NCBI GenBank assembly: GCA_028712795.1
Contig: JAQTPT010000002.1
Location: 124,001 to 188,000 of the forward strand
Origin: Methylococcales bacterium
Lineage (GTDB): Bacteria > Pseudomonadota > Gammaproteobacteria > Methylococcales > Methylomonadaceae
Direction of reading: 5' to 3'
DNA length: 64,000 bases
Shown: positions 9,522 to 17,876 of the stretch, piece by piece
How the letters are laid out: the number at the start of each line of letters is the position of its first letter
How positions within the stretch are numbered: position 1 is the stretch's first letter
The notes under the pieces: generated by a model
Told to the model about the DNA's origin: nothing
Databases searched by the model: none
The model's input: the letters and a program-made list of their open reading frames with translations, nothing else
Program-made: the position numbers and the translations under genes

Positions 9522-11315
9522 TTATTTTGTAGCCGCCCTAATCTGTTTAACTGCCGCTTCAATTTTTAGATTTAACAAAATATTTCCTAATAACAAGCTG
9601 GCCTTGCTGGCATCGCCATCCGCACCGGTTGATAAAAAATCAGAACCGCTATGATCAACCTTAAATCCTGCCCTTATCCCGCTCGGCAAAACTGCCATTA
9701 ATTCCGAGGTATCCCTTATTCCGGCGTGTTTGCCGATCTGTAACTCCGAATAACTGTTATTCAGCAGATAAGCCTGTTGCGAATTGTGCTCATAATAATC
9801 GTTAATATGAAGCACTCGAACACCTTCGTTTTGCCATAATCGGGTCAAGCGTTCCGCCACACGTTTCTGCGCCTCTTGATTGCCGCCGCTGTCGCCGATA
9901 AAAGCAATCGTTTTAAAGCCATGCTGCTTCAAGCTGCGAGCGGCCGATTCCAAAACAGCTTCAAACTCCGCTTCCGGTATAGACAGGGTTCCGGCAAACC
10001 GCATGTGCCCGTCAGCAGGGGCGATTGTACCTTCGGGTACATAACTGATCACTGGCGCAACCAGCGTTTTGCCCAAGGTTTCCGCTATCTTGCCGGCCGT
10101 GTATTTAACTATGTAGTTATGTTTACCCAGAATAACATGAGGTCCATTTTGTTCTGTACCGCCGGTCGGCACCAGCACAGTAGTTGAGCCGTTCCTTATC
10201 GCGTCCCTGACCTCCTGCCAGGTCATATCCTCAAGATAACCCTTTACCGGCACGCTCACCGGTTCCTCGCCTTTATTATTCAAATAGACGGCTGGCAGCA
10301 CAACGGTCAAAAAAACCAAAACAGACGCGTACCGTTTGGGCTCCAAAAGCATTTTCAATCTGAAATTATGATACAAATTAATAAACGGCATTAAATACAA
10401 GCTCCAGAAAGTGGAGAACTTTTCATTCTCTTCGGCGCCCAAACCAAAAATGATGGCTTCCTTTGCTTTAGGTACATATAAAGTCCCAAACAAGCCATCC
10501 CAAAAGGCAAAGGTAAAGCCCAGGTTTTTATCGAAATGCTCGGGCGCGGAACTATGATGGATCTGATGCTGGGCCGGACTGATAAAAATTCTGCTGAAAA
10601 ATGGGCCCCAACTCCACCAAATATGCGAATGCCTCAAATTGTAGCCAAGCAGATAAAACAGAATCAAAACCGCATTGGCCCCGGCAACATTGTACAAGAC
10701 AACATTGCGCCCCATGAAAAAAGTCATACAGCCCAATGCCGCTCCAATAAACAGGCCGCCCATGCTAAAGGCCAACATATTATCAACCGGATGCATTCTG
10801 AACACGGTAATAGGCGTCATCACCTCTGCGGAGTGATGAACTTTATGAAACTCCCACAACCATGGAATCCTGTGTTGTAAAAAATGGCTGAAAAATAGCG
10901 CGAAATCGGCGGCGGCCGCCAGAAACACTGTACTCAGCAAACCCATGCCGTAATCGCCTTGCAACCGGCCCTTGTAAACAAACAGCCAGTCATTCAGGAT
11001 GTTTTCAGTATAATAGGCCGCCACAACAGAAACGGAAGAAAACAGAATGCTGATAAAGGCACCCTGAAATAGCAAACTGGTATAAAAAAAAAGATAATCG
11101 TTAATTGATGACCGGTGCCATAAAACGTCTTTAGGGAAAATAACAGCCAACGCGCTTTTTCCCTGCCTTGCATAGTACTGTTTATGGACAAGATACAAAA
11201 AAAAAGCTATTGTGAAAGCGGACAATAAATAAAGCCAAGAAACCCGGTCATTCGTTGTAAAAAATAATGCAAACGGGGCGGTTAGTCGATCAAGCACATC
11301 TTCCATATCATTCAA
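9522..11315 (-). CDS. Sterol desaturase/fatty acid hydroxylase fused to a creatininase-like domain
   Basis: The 597-residue protein has two parts. Residues 1-330 form a multispanning fatty acid hydroxylase domain with the diiron histidine boxes HFLQH (144-148), HKVHH (157-161) and HQIHH (250-254). Residues 360-590 resemble the creatininase amidohydrolase family: VPTGGTEQNGPHVILGKHN (382-400) and AFIGDSGGNQ (471-480). In classical creatininases the first motif is EQHGPHLPLGTD; here the ligand histidine is N390, the aspartate is H399 and the later histidine is S476, so metal binding is altered. One frame runs through both parts with no internal start needed. It is divergent from the GT2-GtrA gene 25 bases away. 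The substrate is unknown; a membrane lipid is plausible. Confidence 0.85.
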   Translation of the reverse strand: MNDMEDVLDRLTAPFALFFTTNDRVSWLYLLSAFTIAFFLYLVHKQYYARQGKSALAVIFPKDVLWHRSSINDYLFFYTSLLFQGAFISILFSSVSVVAAYYTENILNDWLFVYKGRLQGDYGMGLLSTVFLAAAADFALFFSHFLQHRIPWLWEFHKVHHSAEVMTPITVFRMHPVDNMLAFSMGGLFIGAALGCMTFFMGRNVVLYNVAGANAVLILFYLLGYNLRHSHIWWSWGPFFSRIFISPAQHQIHHSSAPEHFDKNLGFTFAFWDGLFGTLYVPKAKEAIIFGLGAEENEKFSTFWSLYLMPFINLYHNFRLKMLLEPKRYASVLVFLTVVLPAVYLNNKGEEPVSVPVKGYLEDMTWQEVRDAIRNGSTTVLVPTGGTEQNGPHVILGKHNYIVKYTAGKIAETLGKTLVAPVISYVPEGTIAPADGHMRFAGTLSIPEAEFEAVLESAARSLKQHGFKTIAFIGDSGGNQEAQKRVAERLTRLWQNEGVRVLHINDYYEHNSQQAYLLNNSYSELQIGKHAGIRDTSELMAVLPSGIRAGFKVDHSGSDFLSTGADGDASKASLLLGNILLNLKIEAAVKQIRAATK

Positions 11316-11340
11316 ATCTAAACAGGATGTCTACCACGCA

Positions 11341-12432
11341 ATGTTATATGAACTTTCGATCGTTGTGCCAACGCTTAACGAAGTTGGCAATATAGAACTC
11401 CTTTGTAACAAAATTTCAAACGCACTGAAAGAAATAAATTGGGAAATCATTTTTGTAGACGATAACTCGGCTGACGGCACCCAGGAACTGCTCAATCAGA
11501 TCTCATCGCAACATCCCCATATTAGAGCCATCCACAGGATAAACAGAACAGGCTTATCATCGGCCTGCATAGAAGGGATGCTAGCCAGTAAAGCGCCTAT
11601 CGTCGCCGTGATGGATGCCGATTTACAGCATGATGAAACCTTGCTGCCCATTATGTTTGCTGAATTTTCAAAGAAACCGCTGGACATAGTAGTCGCAAGC
11701 CGCTTCGCAGCCGGTGCCGAACTGGGTGATTTTTCTGCAAAGCGGGAACTGCTATCGAATATGGGCAACCTATTAAGCCGATTGGTCTTAAAAGTCCGGC
11801 TGACAGATCCGCTTAGCGGTTTTTTCATGCTGAGAAAAGAAGTATTGCACAAACTTTCTCCCCGGCTTTACGGCAAAGGCTTTAAAATTCTGCTGGATAT
11901 TTTTGCTTCGTCCAAAAAGCCGTTAAACTTTATCGAAGTGCCGCTCAGGTTTAACACCCGTCATAGCGGAGAAAGCAAGCTCGATACCACCACCGCGCTT
12001 GAATTTATCGGCTTGCTCTGTCATAAATTATTCGGCAAAATCATACCGGTCAGATTCATCCTGTTCTCGCTGGTCGGCTTGACAGGCGTCGGCGTTCATC
12101 TCCTGGTCCTGACTTTACTTCATATAGTCATAAATACCCAGTTTATCTGGTCACAGACCATAGCCACCTATATTGCAATGACCAGCAACTATTTTATAAA
12201 TAACAGTTTCACTTACAGGGATAAAAAACTGCATGGCAAGAAGTTGTTATTCGGGCTATTAAGCTTTTATCTGGTTTGTTCCGTAGGCGCTTTTTTAAAT
12301 GTTGAGTTTGCCAGCCTCTTATATGAGATGCATATTAATTGGGCTATCGCAGGCACGTCGGGCGCCTTGATCGGAGCCGTCTTGAATTATGCGTTATCGT
12401 CAATGTTCACCTGGAGAAAAACTAAAACTTAA
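11341..12432 (+). CDS. GT2 glycosyltransferase with GtrA membrane domain (dolichol-phosphate mannosyltransferase-like)
   Basis: The 363-residue protein has an N-terminal GT-A domain of family 2 (VVPTLNEVGNIELL, VDDNSADGT, metal-binding DADLQHDE near residue 97), as in polyprenyl-phosphate mannosyl- or glucosyltransferases. From about residue 235 a GtrA-type domain with four membrane helices follows (RFILFSLVGLTGVGVHLL, YFINNSFTYRD, SSMFTWRKT). It likely makes or flips a polyprenyl-linked sugar used by GT-C transferases; candidate partners are the nearby membrane proteins. A partial copy of its 3' end exists at 13803-14174, interrupted by an inserted element. Confidence 0.88.
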   Translation: MLYELSIVVPTLNEVGNIELLCNKISNALKEINWEIIFVDDNSADGTQELLNQISSQHPHIRAIHRINRTGLSSACIEGMLASKAPIVAVMDADLQHDETLLPIMFAEFSKKPLDIVVASRFAAGAELGDFSAKRELLSNMGNLLSRLVLKVRLTDPLSGFFMLRKEVLHKLSPRLYGKGFKILLDIFASSKKPLNFIEVPLRFNTRHSGESKLDTTTALEFIGLLCHKLFGKIIPVRFILFSLVGLTGVGVHLLVLTLLHIVINTQFIWSQTIATYIAMTSNYFINNSFTYRDKKLHGKKLLFGLLSFYLVCSVGAFLNVEFASLLYEMHINWAIAGTSGALIGAVLNYALSSMFTWRKTKT

Positions 12433-12815
12433 TGAACAATCTGATAACTATCGAAAAAACTTTCCCTGATTTCACTTTAAGATTCTTTAAATCTATGACA
12501 GATAAATTTTCAAAGCGAATTGAAATAAGATAATCAAAATCCTGAGTCCTGTTTTTCCAATACACAATTAAGCCATTACATAACCTGATTATAAAGATGC
12601 TTCAGCAGCAACGTCATACCGGCATGGATTGCCGGTATCCAGATTACATGGATGTAATGTTTACATGCCTTCCCTGGCGTCTGGGTTCCGGCAATCCATG
12701 CCGGAACGACGAACCTTTGACATTACCTGAAGCATCTTGCTAATCAGGTTACCTAAAGCCTTGCCATTTTTAAGCTTGTTATTTCGCAAAACGGAAATGG
12801 TATGTTTAAATTGGC
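12429..12815 (-). pseudogene. Remnant of a paralogue of the 14171-15742 membrane protein
   Basis: Reverse translation of 12429-12580 gives a frame ending RESFFDSYQIVH plus stop, matching the RGSFFDIYQIVH end of the intact gene at 14171, and a second frame giving DYLISIRFENLSVIDLKNLK, so it is frameshifted. After a 165-bp inserted element (12584-12748) the similarity resumes as LRNNKLKNGK, against LINNKFKNGY in the intact gene. Only the C-terminal part remains. It shows that the GT2/membrane-protein junction was duplicated. Confidence 0.75.
12584..12748. mobile_element. 165-bp miniature inverted-repeat element, copy 1
   Basis: The terminal inverted repeats are CCTGATTATAAAGATGCTTC at the left and the complement of CCTGATTAGCAAGATGCTTC at the right. 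The interior holds two palindromes of the CCGGCATGGATTGCCGG type. An inverted copy of the same length is at 32858-33022, and one-ended relics lie at 19751-19815 and 15809-15830. There is no coding capacity, so it is probably mobilised in trans. It is inserted in a gene remnant. Confidence 0.8.
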
Positions 12816-12954
12816 ATCCACGCTGATATCCTGACGAAACGCTGGCAGCAATTGTTGACTGGCGCCGTATCTGCCAAGTGGGTAAAGAAGATGCATGATT
12901 TTTCATTAAGCCAGATACAACAATAAGCGCTTGTCATGAGCGGAGCCGAACGGA

Positions 12955-13392
12955 ATGGAAGATAAACAAATAACAACAACGATAGCTGCATCTCAAACTG
13001 CGCAGGCCATTGAGGCGCAACTCAAGGATGTGTTGACACAATTTCCGGAGATCGCTTTCGCAATGCTATTTGGTTCCGTGGCCTTGGGTCGTCAGGGTGC
13101 GGACAGTGATCTGGATATAGCGGTTGCTGCTAAGCAAGCGCTGAGTATCGATGAAAAAATAGCTTTGATCCGCGCATTAGCCGATTGTACCGGGCGGCCC
13201 ATTGATTTGATTGATCTGAAAGTAGCGCCTGAGCCATTGCTTGGACAAATACTGCGGCACGGCAGAAGAATAACGGGCAGCGATACCTTATATGGAGAGT
13301 TGATTAGCCGCCATCTGTTTGAACAGGCAGACTTTATGCCCTATCGGACCAGACTGCTTGCAGAAAGGCGGATGGCATGGATCGGGAAGTAA
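12955..13392 (+). CDS. MntA-like nucleotidyltransferase antitoxin
   Basis: This 145-residue minimal nucleotidyltransferase has the signature G40-S41 followed by S51-D52-x-D54 (LFGSVALGRQGADSDLDIAV); a third acidic residue is in the PIDLIDL segment (84-88). In characterised MntA-HepT pairs this protein adenylylates the HEPN toxin on a tyrosine and thereby neutralises it. The ATG at 12955 follows a GCGGAG stretch. It overlaps the HEPN gene by 16 bases. The module lies between the two copies of a duplicated segment. Confidence 0.88.
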   Translation: MEDKQITTTIAASQTAQAIEAQLKDVLTQFPEIAFAMLFGSVALGRQGADSDLDIAVAAKQALSIDEKIALIRALADCTGRPIDLIDLKVAPEPLLGQILRHGRRITGSDTLYGELISRHLFEQADFMPYRTRLLAERRMAWIGK

Positions 13393-13802
13393 TCGAACAG
13401 AAATTGGAATCGCTGCGGCGCAGTTTGCGGCGCATAGAAACGAAGTGCCCGATGGAGGCAGCCATGCTAATCGCGGACATTGATCTTCAAGATATCATCA
13501 CGCTTAACTTGAGTCGCGCGGTGCAAATTTCAGTGGATATCGGCGCGCATCTGATTGCAGGCATGGATGTACCGCCTCCTGACACCATGGGACAAACTTT
13601 CGATTTACTGATGCAGGAAGGTATTTTAAATAAGGAGTTGGCAAGCCGTCTTAAAAAGGCAGTCGGATTTCGTAATATCGCGGTTCACAATTATGAAAGC
13701 ATCAACTGGGAAATTGTGCATAGCATTGCGAAACATCATCTTGCAGACTTTTCAGAGTTTGCCAAAGTGGTAGCCATAAGATTGGATTCACCGATCTGCT
13801 AA
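13377..13802 (+). CDS. HepT-like HEPN ribonuclease toxin
   Basis: This 141-residue HEPN protein (DUF86/HepT type) carries the RX4HXY motif as R99-NIAV-H104-N-Y106. Arginine and histidine form the RNase site, and the tyrosine is the residue adenylylated by the MNT partner in studied systems. The helical N-terminus (EQKLESLRRSLRRIE) and LQDIITLNLSRAVQ are typical. It overlaps the antitoxin gene, so the two are translated together. A remnant of the GtrA gene starts immediately after its stop codon. Confidence 0.9.
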   Translation: MDREVIEQKLESLRRSLRRIETKCPMEAAMLIADIDLQDIITLNLSRAVQISVDIGAHLIAGMDVPPPDTMGQTFDLLMQEGILNKELASRLKKAVGFRNIAVHNYESINWEIVHSIAKHHLADFSEFAKVVAIRLDSPIC

Positions 13803-14174
13803 ACCGGGCTATCGCAGGCATAGAGGGCACATTAATTCTACTTTGTTAGATTATGCTCAAACTCGTTATACCCGCCGGGAAGCGGGTATCCAGTGCCATG
13901 GCCTGCCCTGAGCGTAGTCGTATGGGATGGTAAGCTCAAATCCATCCATGGAGCCTGGGTTCCGGCACAAATCTGTCTGGAACAGATTTGCATTAACCCG
14001 AAGGGCATCAGGCAGGATAGCCTGATGTGACCCGTCAGAGCGCGTAGCGAATCCATGCCGGAATGACGATCTTGGAAAATAGTGTTCATCTAATCTGACA
14101 AAGTAGAATTAATCGGCTCTATTTGGAACAATGCTCTCTCGTCAATGTTTACCTGAAAAAAAGCAAAAACTTAA
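13803..14174 (+). pseudogene. Remnant of the GT2-GtrA gene 3' end, split by an insertion
   Basis: Bases 13806-13820 repeat the intact gene at 12341-12355 exactly, and 14112-14174 continue with the last part of the GtrA domain (compare CGTCAATGTTTACCTG with CGTCAATGTTCACCTG), up to the same TTAATGAAC end. Between them sits the 283-bp element at 13831-14113. Only about 30 codons of the domain remain. Confidence 0.75.
13831..14113. mobile_element. 283-bp miniature inverted-repeat element with likely target duplication
   Basis: The ends are ATTAATTCTACTTTGTTAGA and its near-perfect complement, one mismatch in 23. Comparison with the uninterrupted GtrA gene shows the pre-insertion sequence read ...GGCAC-ATTAAT-CGGCTC..., so ATTAAT (or TTAA or TA within it) is the probable target-site duplication. 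The interior has palindromic segments but no transposase gene. Confidence 0.75.
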
Positions 14175-15742
14175 TGAACAATTTGATAAATATCAAAAAA
14201 ACTTCCTCTAACTATCAATTTTAGATTTTTTATATCGATAACTGACATATTTTCAAAGCGCATCGAAATCAAATAATCGAAGTCCTGGGTCCAATTCTCC
14301 CAATATACAACAGCCCCCTTATCATATTTATAACCGTTTTTAAACTTATTGTTTATTAAATCAGACAAGGACAGCTGCTTGCTTAAGCTGGAATGAATAT
14401 GAACAGTATTAACAGTGGGATAAATAGGCGTTAAGTTCACTGTAAACAAATTTGGCCAAAATGCAGACCGCTTGATAATGGATAAAGCCGCAATATGATG
14501 ATATAAAAAAGTATCATAGCCTTGGACATTTTTTGAAGCTTCTTGAACAGTTATTACTTTGCTTCCCCTTGTTACATGGTCCAAAGCATCCTCCAACTCC
14601 TGATACTGTTGCCCGAATATAGCCCAGGCGCTAGAAATAAAATACACCTTAAAACAAATTGCTATTATTCCAATCCCTACAATAGAGGTTCTGAAATTTC
14701 GTGCGCTTGCTTGACTTTCATCAAATCTTATTGATGCCACTAATAGCAAAATTAAAATATAGGGAAAGCGTAAATCAACCGCCCATGATCCTCCAATACC
14801 AATTGGAGTAATTATATAAATGCAGAACAAAAAAATAAGCGGCATCTTTAATTCGCTATAGATACTAATACCACTGCGATATAGAATCCTAAAAAACAGA
14901 ATACTAATCAAAATAAAAAGAGTTAAATAAAGATTGTTTTTGTTAAAATCAAAAACAATTGGAGATAATAGGGTTGTGATTTTCCAAGAAATGTCCTCAT
15001 ATTTATAAAGGCTTCCATAGTCATAGTTTGTTAAACTGGAATGCCAAATAAAAAACAAAATAGACGGTAAAATAAATTGAAATAATGATTTTACTACATT
15101 TGAAATAGCGAATTTATCTCTATCATATCTGTATATACCCATTTCATAGCCGAGAACAAAGATACCATAAACAGCAAGAGCAAAGAGATGACAAAAAAAT
15201 AGAAAAGTAGAAATAGCAGAGAACAAAAGCAGACAATTTAATGAGTTAATTTCTCTAAACTTTATCCATAGATACATTGCTATCAGAGCAACGCCGGAAC
15301 TGGCATAATAATTTATAAAGCCGAAGAAAAGCAGGAAGTTATATATAAACGCCAATATGATAATCATCCAATTATCTATACAGCCATTAATACTCTTTCT
15401 AATTAACAATACTCCGGTACAGATTAATGTAATGCCAACAATAATAATGATTTTGCCAGCAATAAATATATCTAAATGCTTGGCAAGCGCCCCCCCTAGC
15501 CATTCAAAAATTATATTAGGCTTAATATGCCATTCAACAAAATAGTTATATTTTAGCCAGTTATCGTTATCGATATTTGCCTGGATAAAAAAACTTGCCA
15601 AATGGTTTGGATAATCTACTAAAACCGAATACTTAAAAGCAATTAAAGGATATAAGTTTAATAAAAACATAAAGATAAAGAATATAATTGGCAAATTATT
15701 ACTTGTTGTACTGTTTATTATTTTTTTATTCTTTAAAAACAT
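14171..15742 (-). CDS. Multispanning membrane protein, possible GT-C-type glycosyltransferase
   Basis: This 523-residue protein has roughly ten to twelve hydrophobic segments and a C-terminal soluble part of about 120 residues. An early YSVLVDYPNHLASF motif and a loop with WHIKPN resemble the first extracytoplasmic loop of GT-C enzymes, where acidic residues act in catalysis. I do not recognise a defined family. The gene is AT-rich with many Asn, Ile and Lys codons, unlike the flanking housekeeping genes, which suggests acquisition by transfer. A decayed second copy is at 12429-12815, and it lies next to the GT2-GtrA copy, which could provide its lipid-linked donor. Confidence 0.7.
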   Translation of the reverse strand: MFLKNKKIINSTTSNNLPIIFFIFMFLLNLYPLIAFKYSVLVDYPNHLASFFIQANIDNDNWLKYNYFVEWHIKPNIIFEWLGGALAKHLDIFIAGKIIIIVGITLICTGVLLIRKSINGCIDNWMIIILAFIYNFLLFFGFINYYASSGVALIAMYLWIKFREINSLNCLLLFSAISTFLFFCHLFALAVYGIFVLGYEMGIYRYDRDKFAISNVVKSLFQFILPSILFFIWHSSLTNYDYGSLYKYEDISWKITTLLSPIVFDFNKNNLYLTLFILISILFFRILYRSGISIYSELKMPLIFLFCIYIITPIGIGGSWAVDLRFPYILILLLVASIRFDESQASARNFRTSIVGIGIIAICFKVYFISSAWAIFGQQYQELEDALDHVTRGSKVITVQEASKNVQGYDTFLYHHIAALSIIKRSAFWPNLFTVNLTPIYPTVNTVHIHSSLSKQLSLSDLINNKFKNGYKYDKGAVVYWENWTQDFDYLISMRFENMSVIDIKNLKLIVRGSFFDIYQIVH

Positions 15743-15808
15743 AGATTTTTGGGAATTAATGTTAAATACAATTTAAAATGTTATTTATCAAAATTTAATA
15801 TCATCTTA

Positions 15809-15830
15809 TCTGATTAGCAAGATGTTTCAG
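15809..15830. repeat. Solo terminal repeat of the 165-bp element family
   Basis: The 22 bases TCTGATTAGCAAGATGTTTC AG match the terminal inverted repeat of the 165-bp elements with two differences. No partner end is visible nearby. The ATG inside it is the first possible start of the following gene. Confidence 0.55.
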
Positions 15831-15902
15831 TCCCTTTCAATCAATAACAAACTGTTCGTCATAATTTTTAAACTTAATATCCCCTTAAATTCGTTTTTAT
15901 CA

Positions 15903-17747
15903 ATGTTTACATTAGATTCTACGCGCCAAACTCCACTACGATGGCTTACGCCAATTGCTTTTATGCTATTGCTGCTAGGGTATCACTTGATTTTTGGAAG
16001 ATTATTTCCTGATTTTCAAGGTCAACTATCGAGAGATTACTCGGTGGCGCTTCCTTCCTTACTGAATGGCTATTTTTGGTTCAAAAGCAACTCTCTATTA
16101 GATGTTCCTTGGTTTAGCCCTTCTTTTTGTGGAGGACAGCCGTTTTTTGCGGATGTGCAAAGTATGTACTACTCCGTACCACAATTACTCACTTTGTTTG
16201 TTAATCCTTTAACGAGTGTTTATTTATCTATTTTGCTCTTCGCAAGTGCCGGATTTTGGTTCATGTATGTGTTGCTGCGCCAGCTTTTTTGCCTGGGTAC
16301 AGAAACGGCATTTCTTGGATCGGCTTTGTTTATGTTCAACGGTTTTTATGCGCACCGCATGGTAGTTGGTCATCTTGGGTTTCAGGGCATTATGTTGACA
16401 CCTTTTGTTGTTTTTTTTCTATTGCGGCCTGTGCCAAAAGGTGAAGGACAGTTCAAACTTGCTTCATTGTTGTATGCAACATGGGTAAGTCTATGTCTGA
16501 CTTATTGGTTACACTCAGGACTAACAAGTCTGATTATTCCAGTATCTTTGGCGGTATTAGCGGTTGTTTGCCTGTATTCGCCTACATCTAGGGAGTGGCG
16601 TGTTTTTTTAGAGCGAACTTTAGTTGCAGGTTTAATTGCGCTGGCCCTATGTGCTTCAAAATTAGTGGCAGGTCTTGCGTTTATGTCGCATTTTCAACGT
16701 AACGACTATTTATTACCGGGAGTGGAAGGTATTGCTAATGCAGTCGGTTTGATATTAACCACATTATTTTATACGCCAACGAATATAGAACAGATTGCTA
16801 CTCCTAAATTAAGAAATCTGCAATGGGTACTAGGCCCCCATGAATGGGACTATTCGGTTACTGTTTTTCCGCTGGCTATTATTATGCTCACATACGTGAC
16901 GAAGTTTTTTTCCAGGAAAAAATCGGACAATCATCCAAAACTCTCACCGCCTGCTCTTATCTTGTTAGGTGTGGTTTTAATTATACCCCTTGCATTGAAT
17001 ATTTATACCCCGCAGTGGAATGCAATCCTTAAACAGACACCGTTGCTAAAATCTAGCAGTAGTTTGATACGTTGGTGGTTAATTTACATTCCCGTAGTGA
17101 TTGTTTATGCCGTTATTGCTTTGGAACGGTGCGATTTCTTAAAATATATTAAAACTCAGATTGTAGTTATCGGAGTATTTGGTATTCTCTATCTAAATGC
17201 ATATAAATATTTACCCTATTTCCACCAGGATAACTATCATCCAGATACGATAATAGCGGCTTATCAACATGTCGCTTCAGGGGGGGCGATACCAAAAATT
17301 GAACAAATAGTTGCCTTTGGTGAAACAAATGGCCACCTATTAACTCGTTTCAATCCCAATGATTCGTTAGCTTTCGGTGGTTCGCAAATGTTCTGTTACA
17401 ACCCCAGTTTTGGTTATTTGCTCGAGAAGTTACCTTTAAAAAGTTTACATATTGGGAGCATTTATGAACAAACCAAAGGGGAGCTGAATATAAAAAATCC
17501 AGCGTGTTATGTTTTTCCAACAGAAAATCATTGTGAACCGGGCGGGCATTTTAGTGTTGGCGAAAAATCGCAAGCAGAAGCATTTGCACAGTATAAGCCC
17601 TTTTCTTTTGCTATTTCCCGGCAACAAAAAATAGCCAATCTGATTACCCAATTTGCATTACTGATCATTACTGGCTTTTTAGGATTTACCGCTAGTTTTT
17701 ATTTTAATCAAGTCACAAAGCGGTATAGAAAATTTCTCTGGACATGA
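15903..17747 (+). CDS. Multispanning membrane protein, YfhO/GT-C-like
   Basis: A 614-residue membrane protein with about twelve hydrophobic segments. The N-terminal loop (LFPDFQGQLSRDYSVALPSLLNGYFWFKSNSLLDVPWFSPSFCGGQPFFADVQSMYYS) resembles the acidic first loop of GT-C or YfhO-like proteins, in which a sugar or lipid-linked substrate is handled outside the membrane. No exact family is recognised. The frame can be extended upstream to an ATG at 15822, but that codon lies within a relic of a mobile-element end; the ATG at 15903 is preferred although neither has a clear ribosome-binding site. It is AT-rich like its divergent neighbour at 14171. Confidence 0.7.
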   Translation: MFTLDSTRQTPLRWLTPIAFMLLLLGYHLIFGRLFPDFQGQLSRDYSVALPSLLNGYFWFKSNSLLDVPWFSPSFCGGQPFFADVQSMYYSVPQLLTLFVNPLTSVYLSILLFASAGFWFMYVLLRQLFCLGTETAFLGSALFMFNGFYAHRMVVGHLGFQGIMLTPFVVFFLLRPVPKGEGQFKLASLLYATWVSLCLTYWLHSGLTSLIIPVSLAVLAVVCLYSPTSREWRVFLERTLVAGLIALALCASKLVAGLAFMSHFQRNDYLLPGVEGIANAVGLILTTLFYTPTNIEQIATPKLRNLQWVLGPHEWDYSVTVFPLAIIMLTYVTKFFSRKKSDNHPKLSPPALILLGVVLIIPLALNIYTPQWNAILKQTPLLKSSSSLIRWWLIYIPVVIVYAVIALERCDFLKYIKTQIVVIGVFGILYLNAYKYLPYFHQDNYHPDTIIAAYQHVASGGAIPKIEQIVAFGETNGHLLTRFNPNDSLAFGGSQMFCYNPSFGYLLEKLPLKSLHIGSIYEQTKGELNIKNPACYVFPTENHCEPGGHFSVGEKSQAEAFAQYKPFSFAISRQQKIANLITQFALLIITGFLGFTASFYFNQVTKRYRKFLWT

Positions 17748-17876
17748 TTATATTTCTTGCATCCTCCACCAGGATTCACATAAAACCATTTACTCTTAAA
17801 CATCGTTCAGATAAAAGCTTATATCCACTCTATTTCATATAGAGCCCTATTTTCATCCACATAATGTGGCTGCAAT

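Noticed and set aside
9463..9654. A 63-codon plus-strand frame overlapping the end of the desaturase fusion
   Set aside because: It is mostly the antisense of the fusion gene's C-terminus and has no independent support.
12661..12906. An 81-codon minus-strand frame
   Set aside because: It runs through the 165-bp element into the remnant of a membrane-protein gene, so it is a chimera of both, not a gene.
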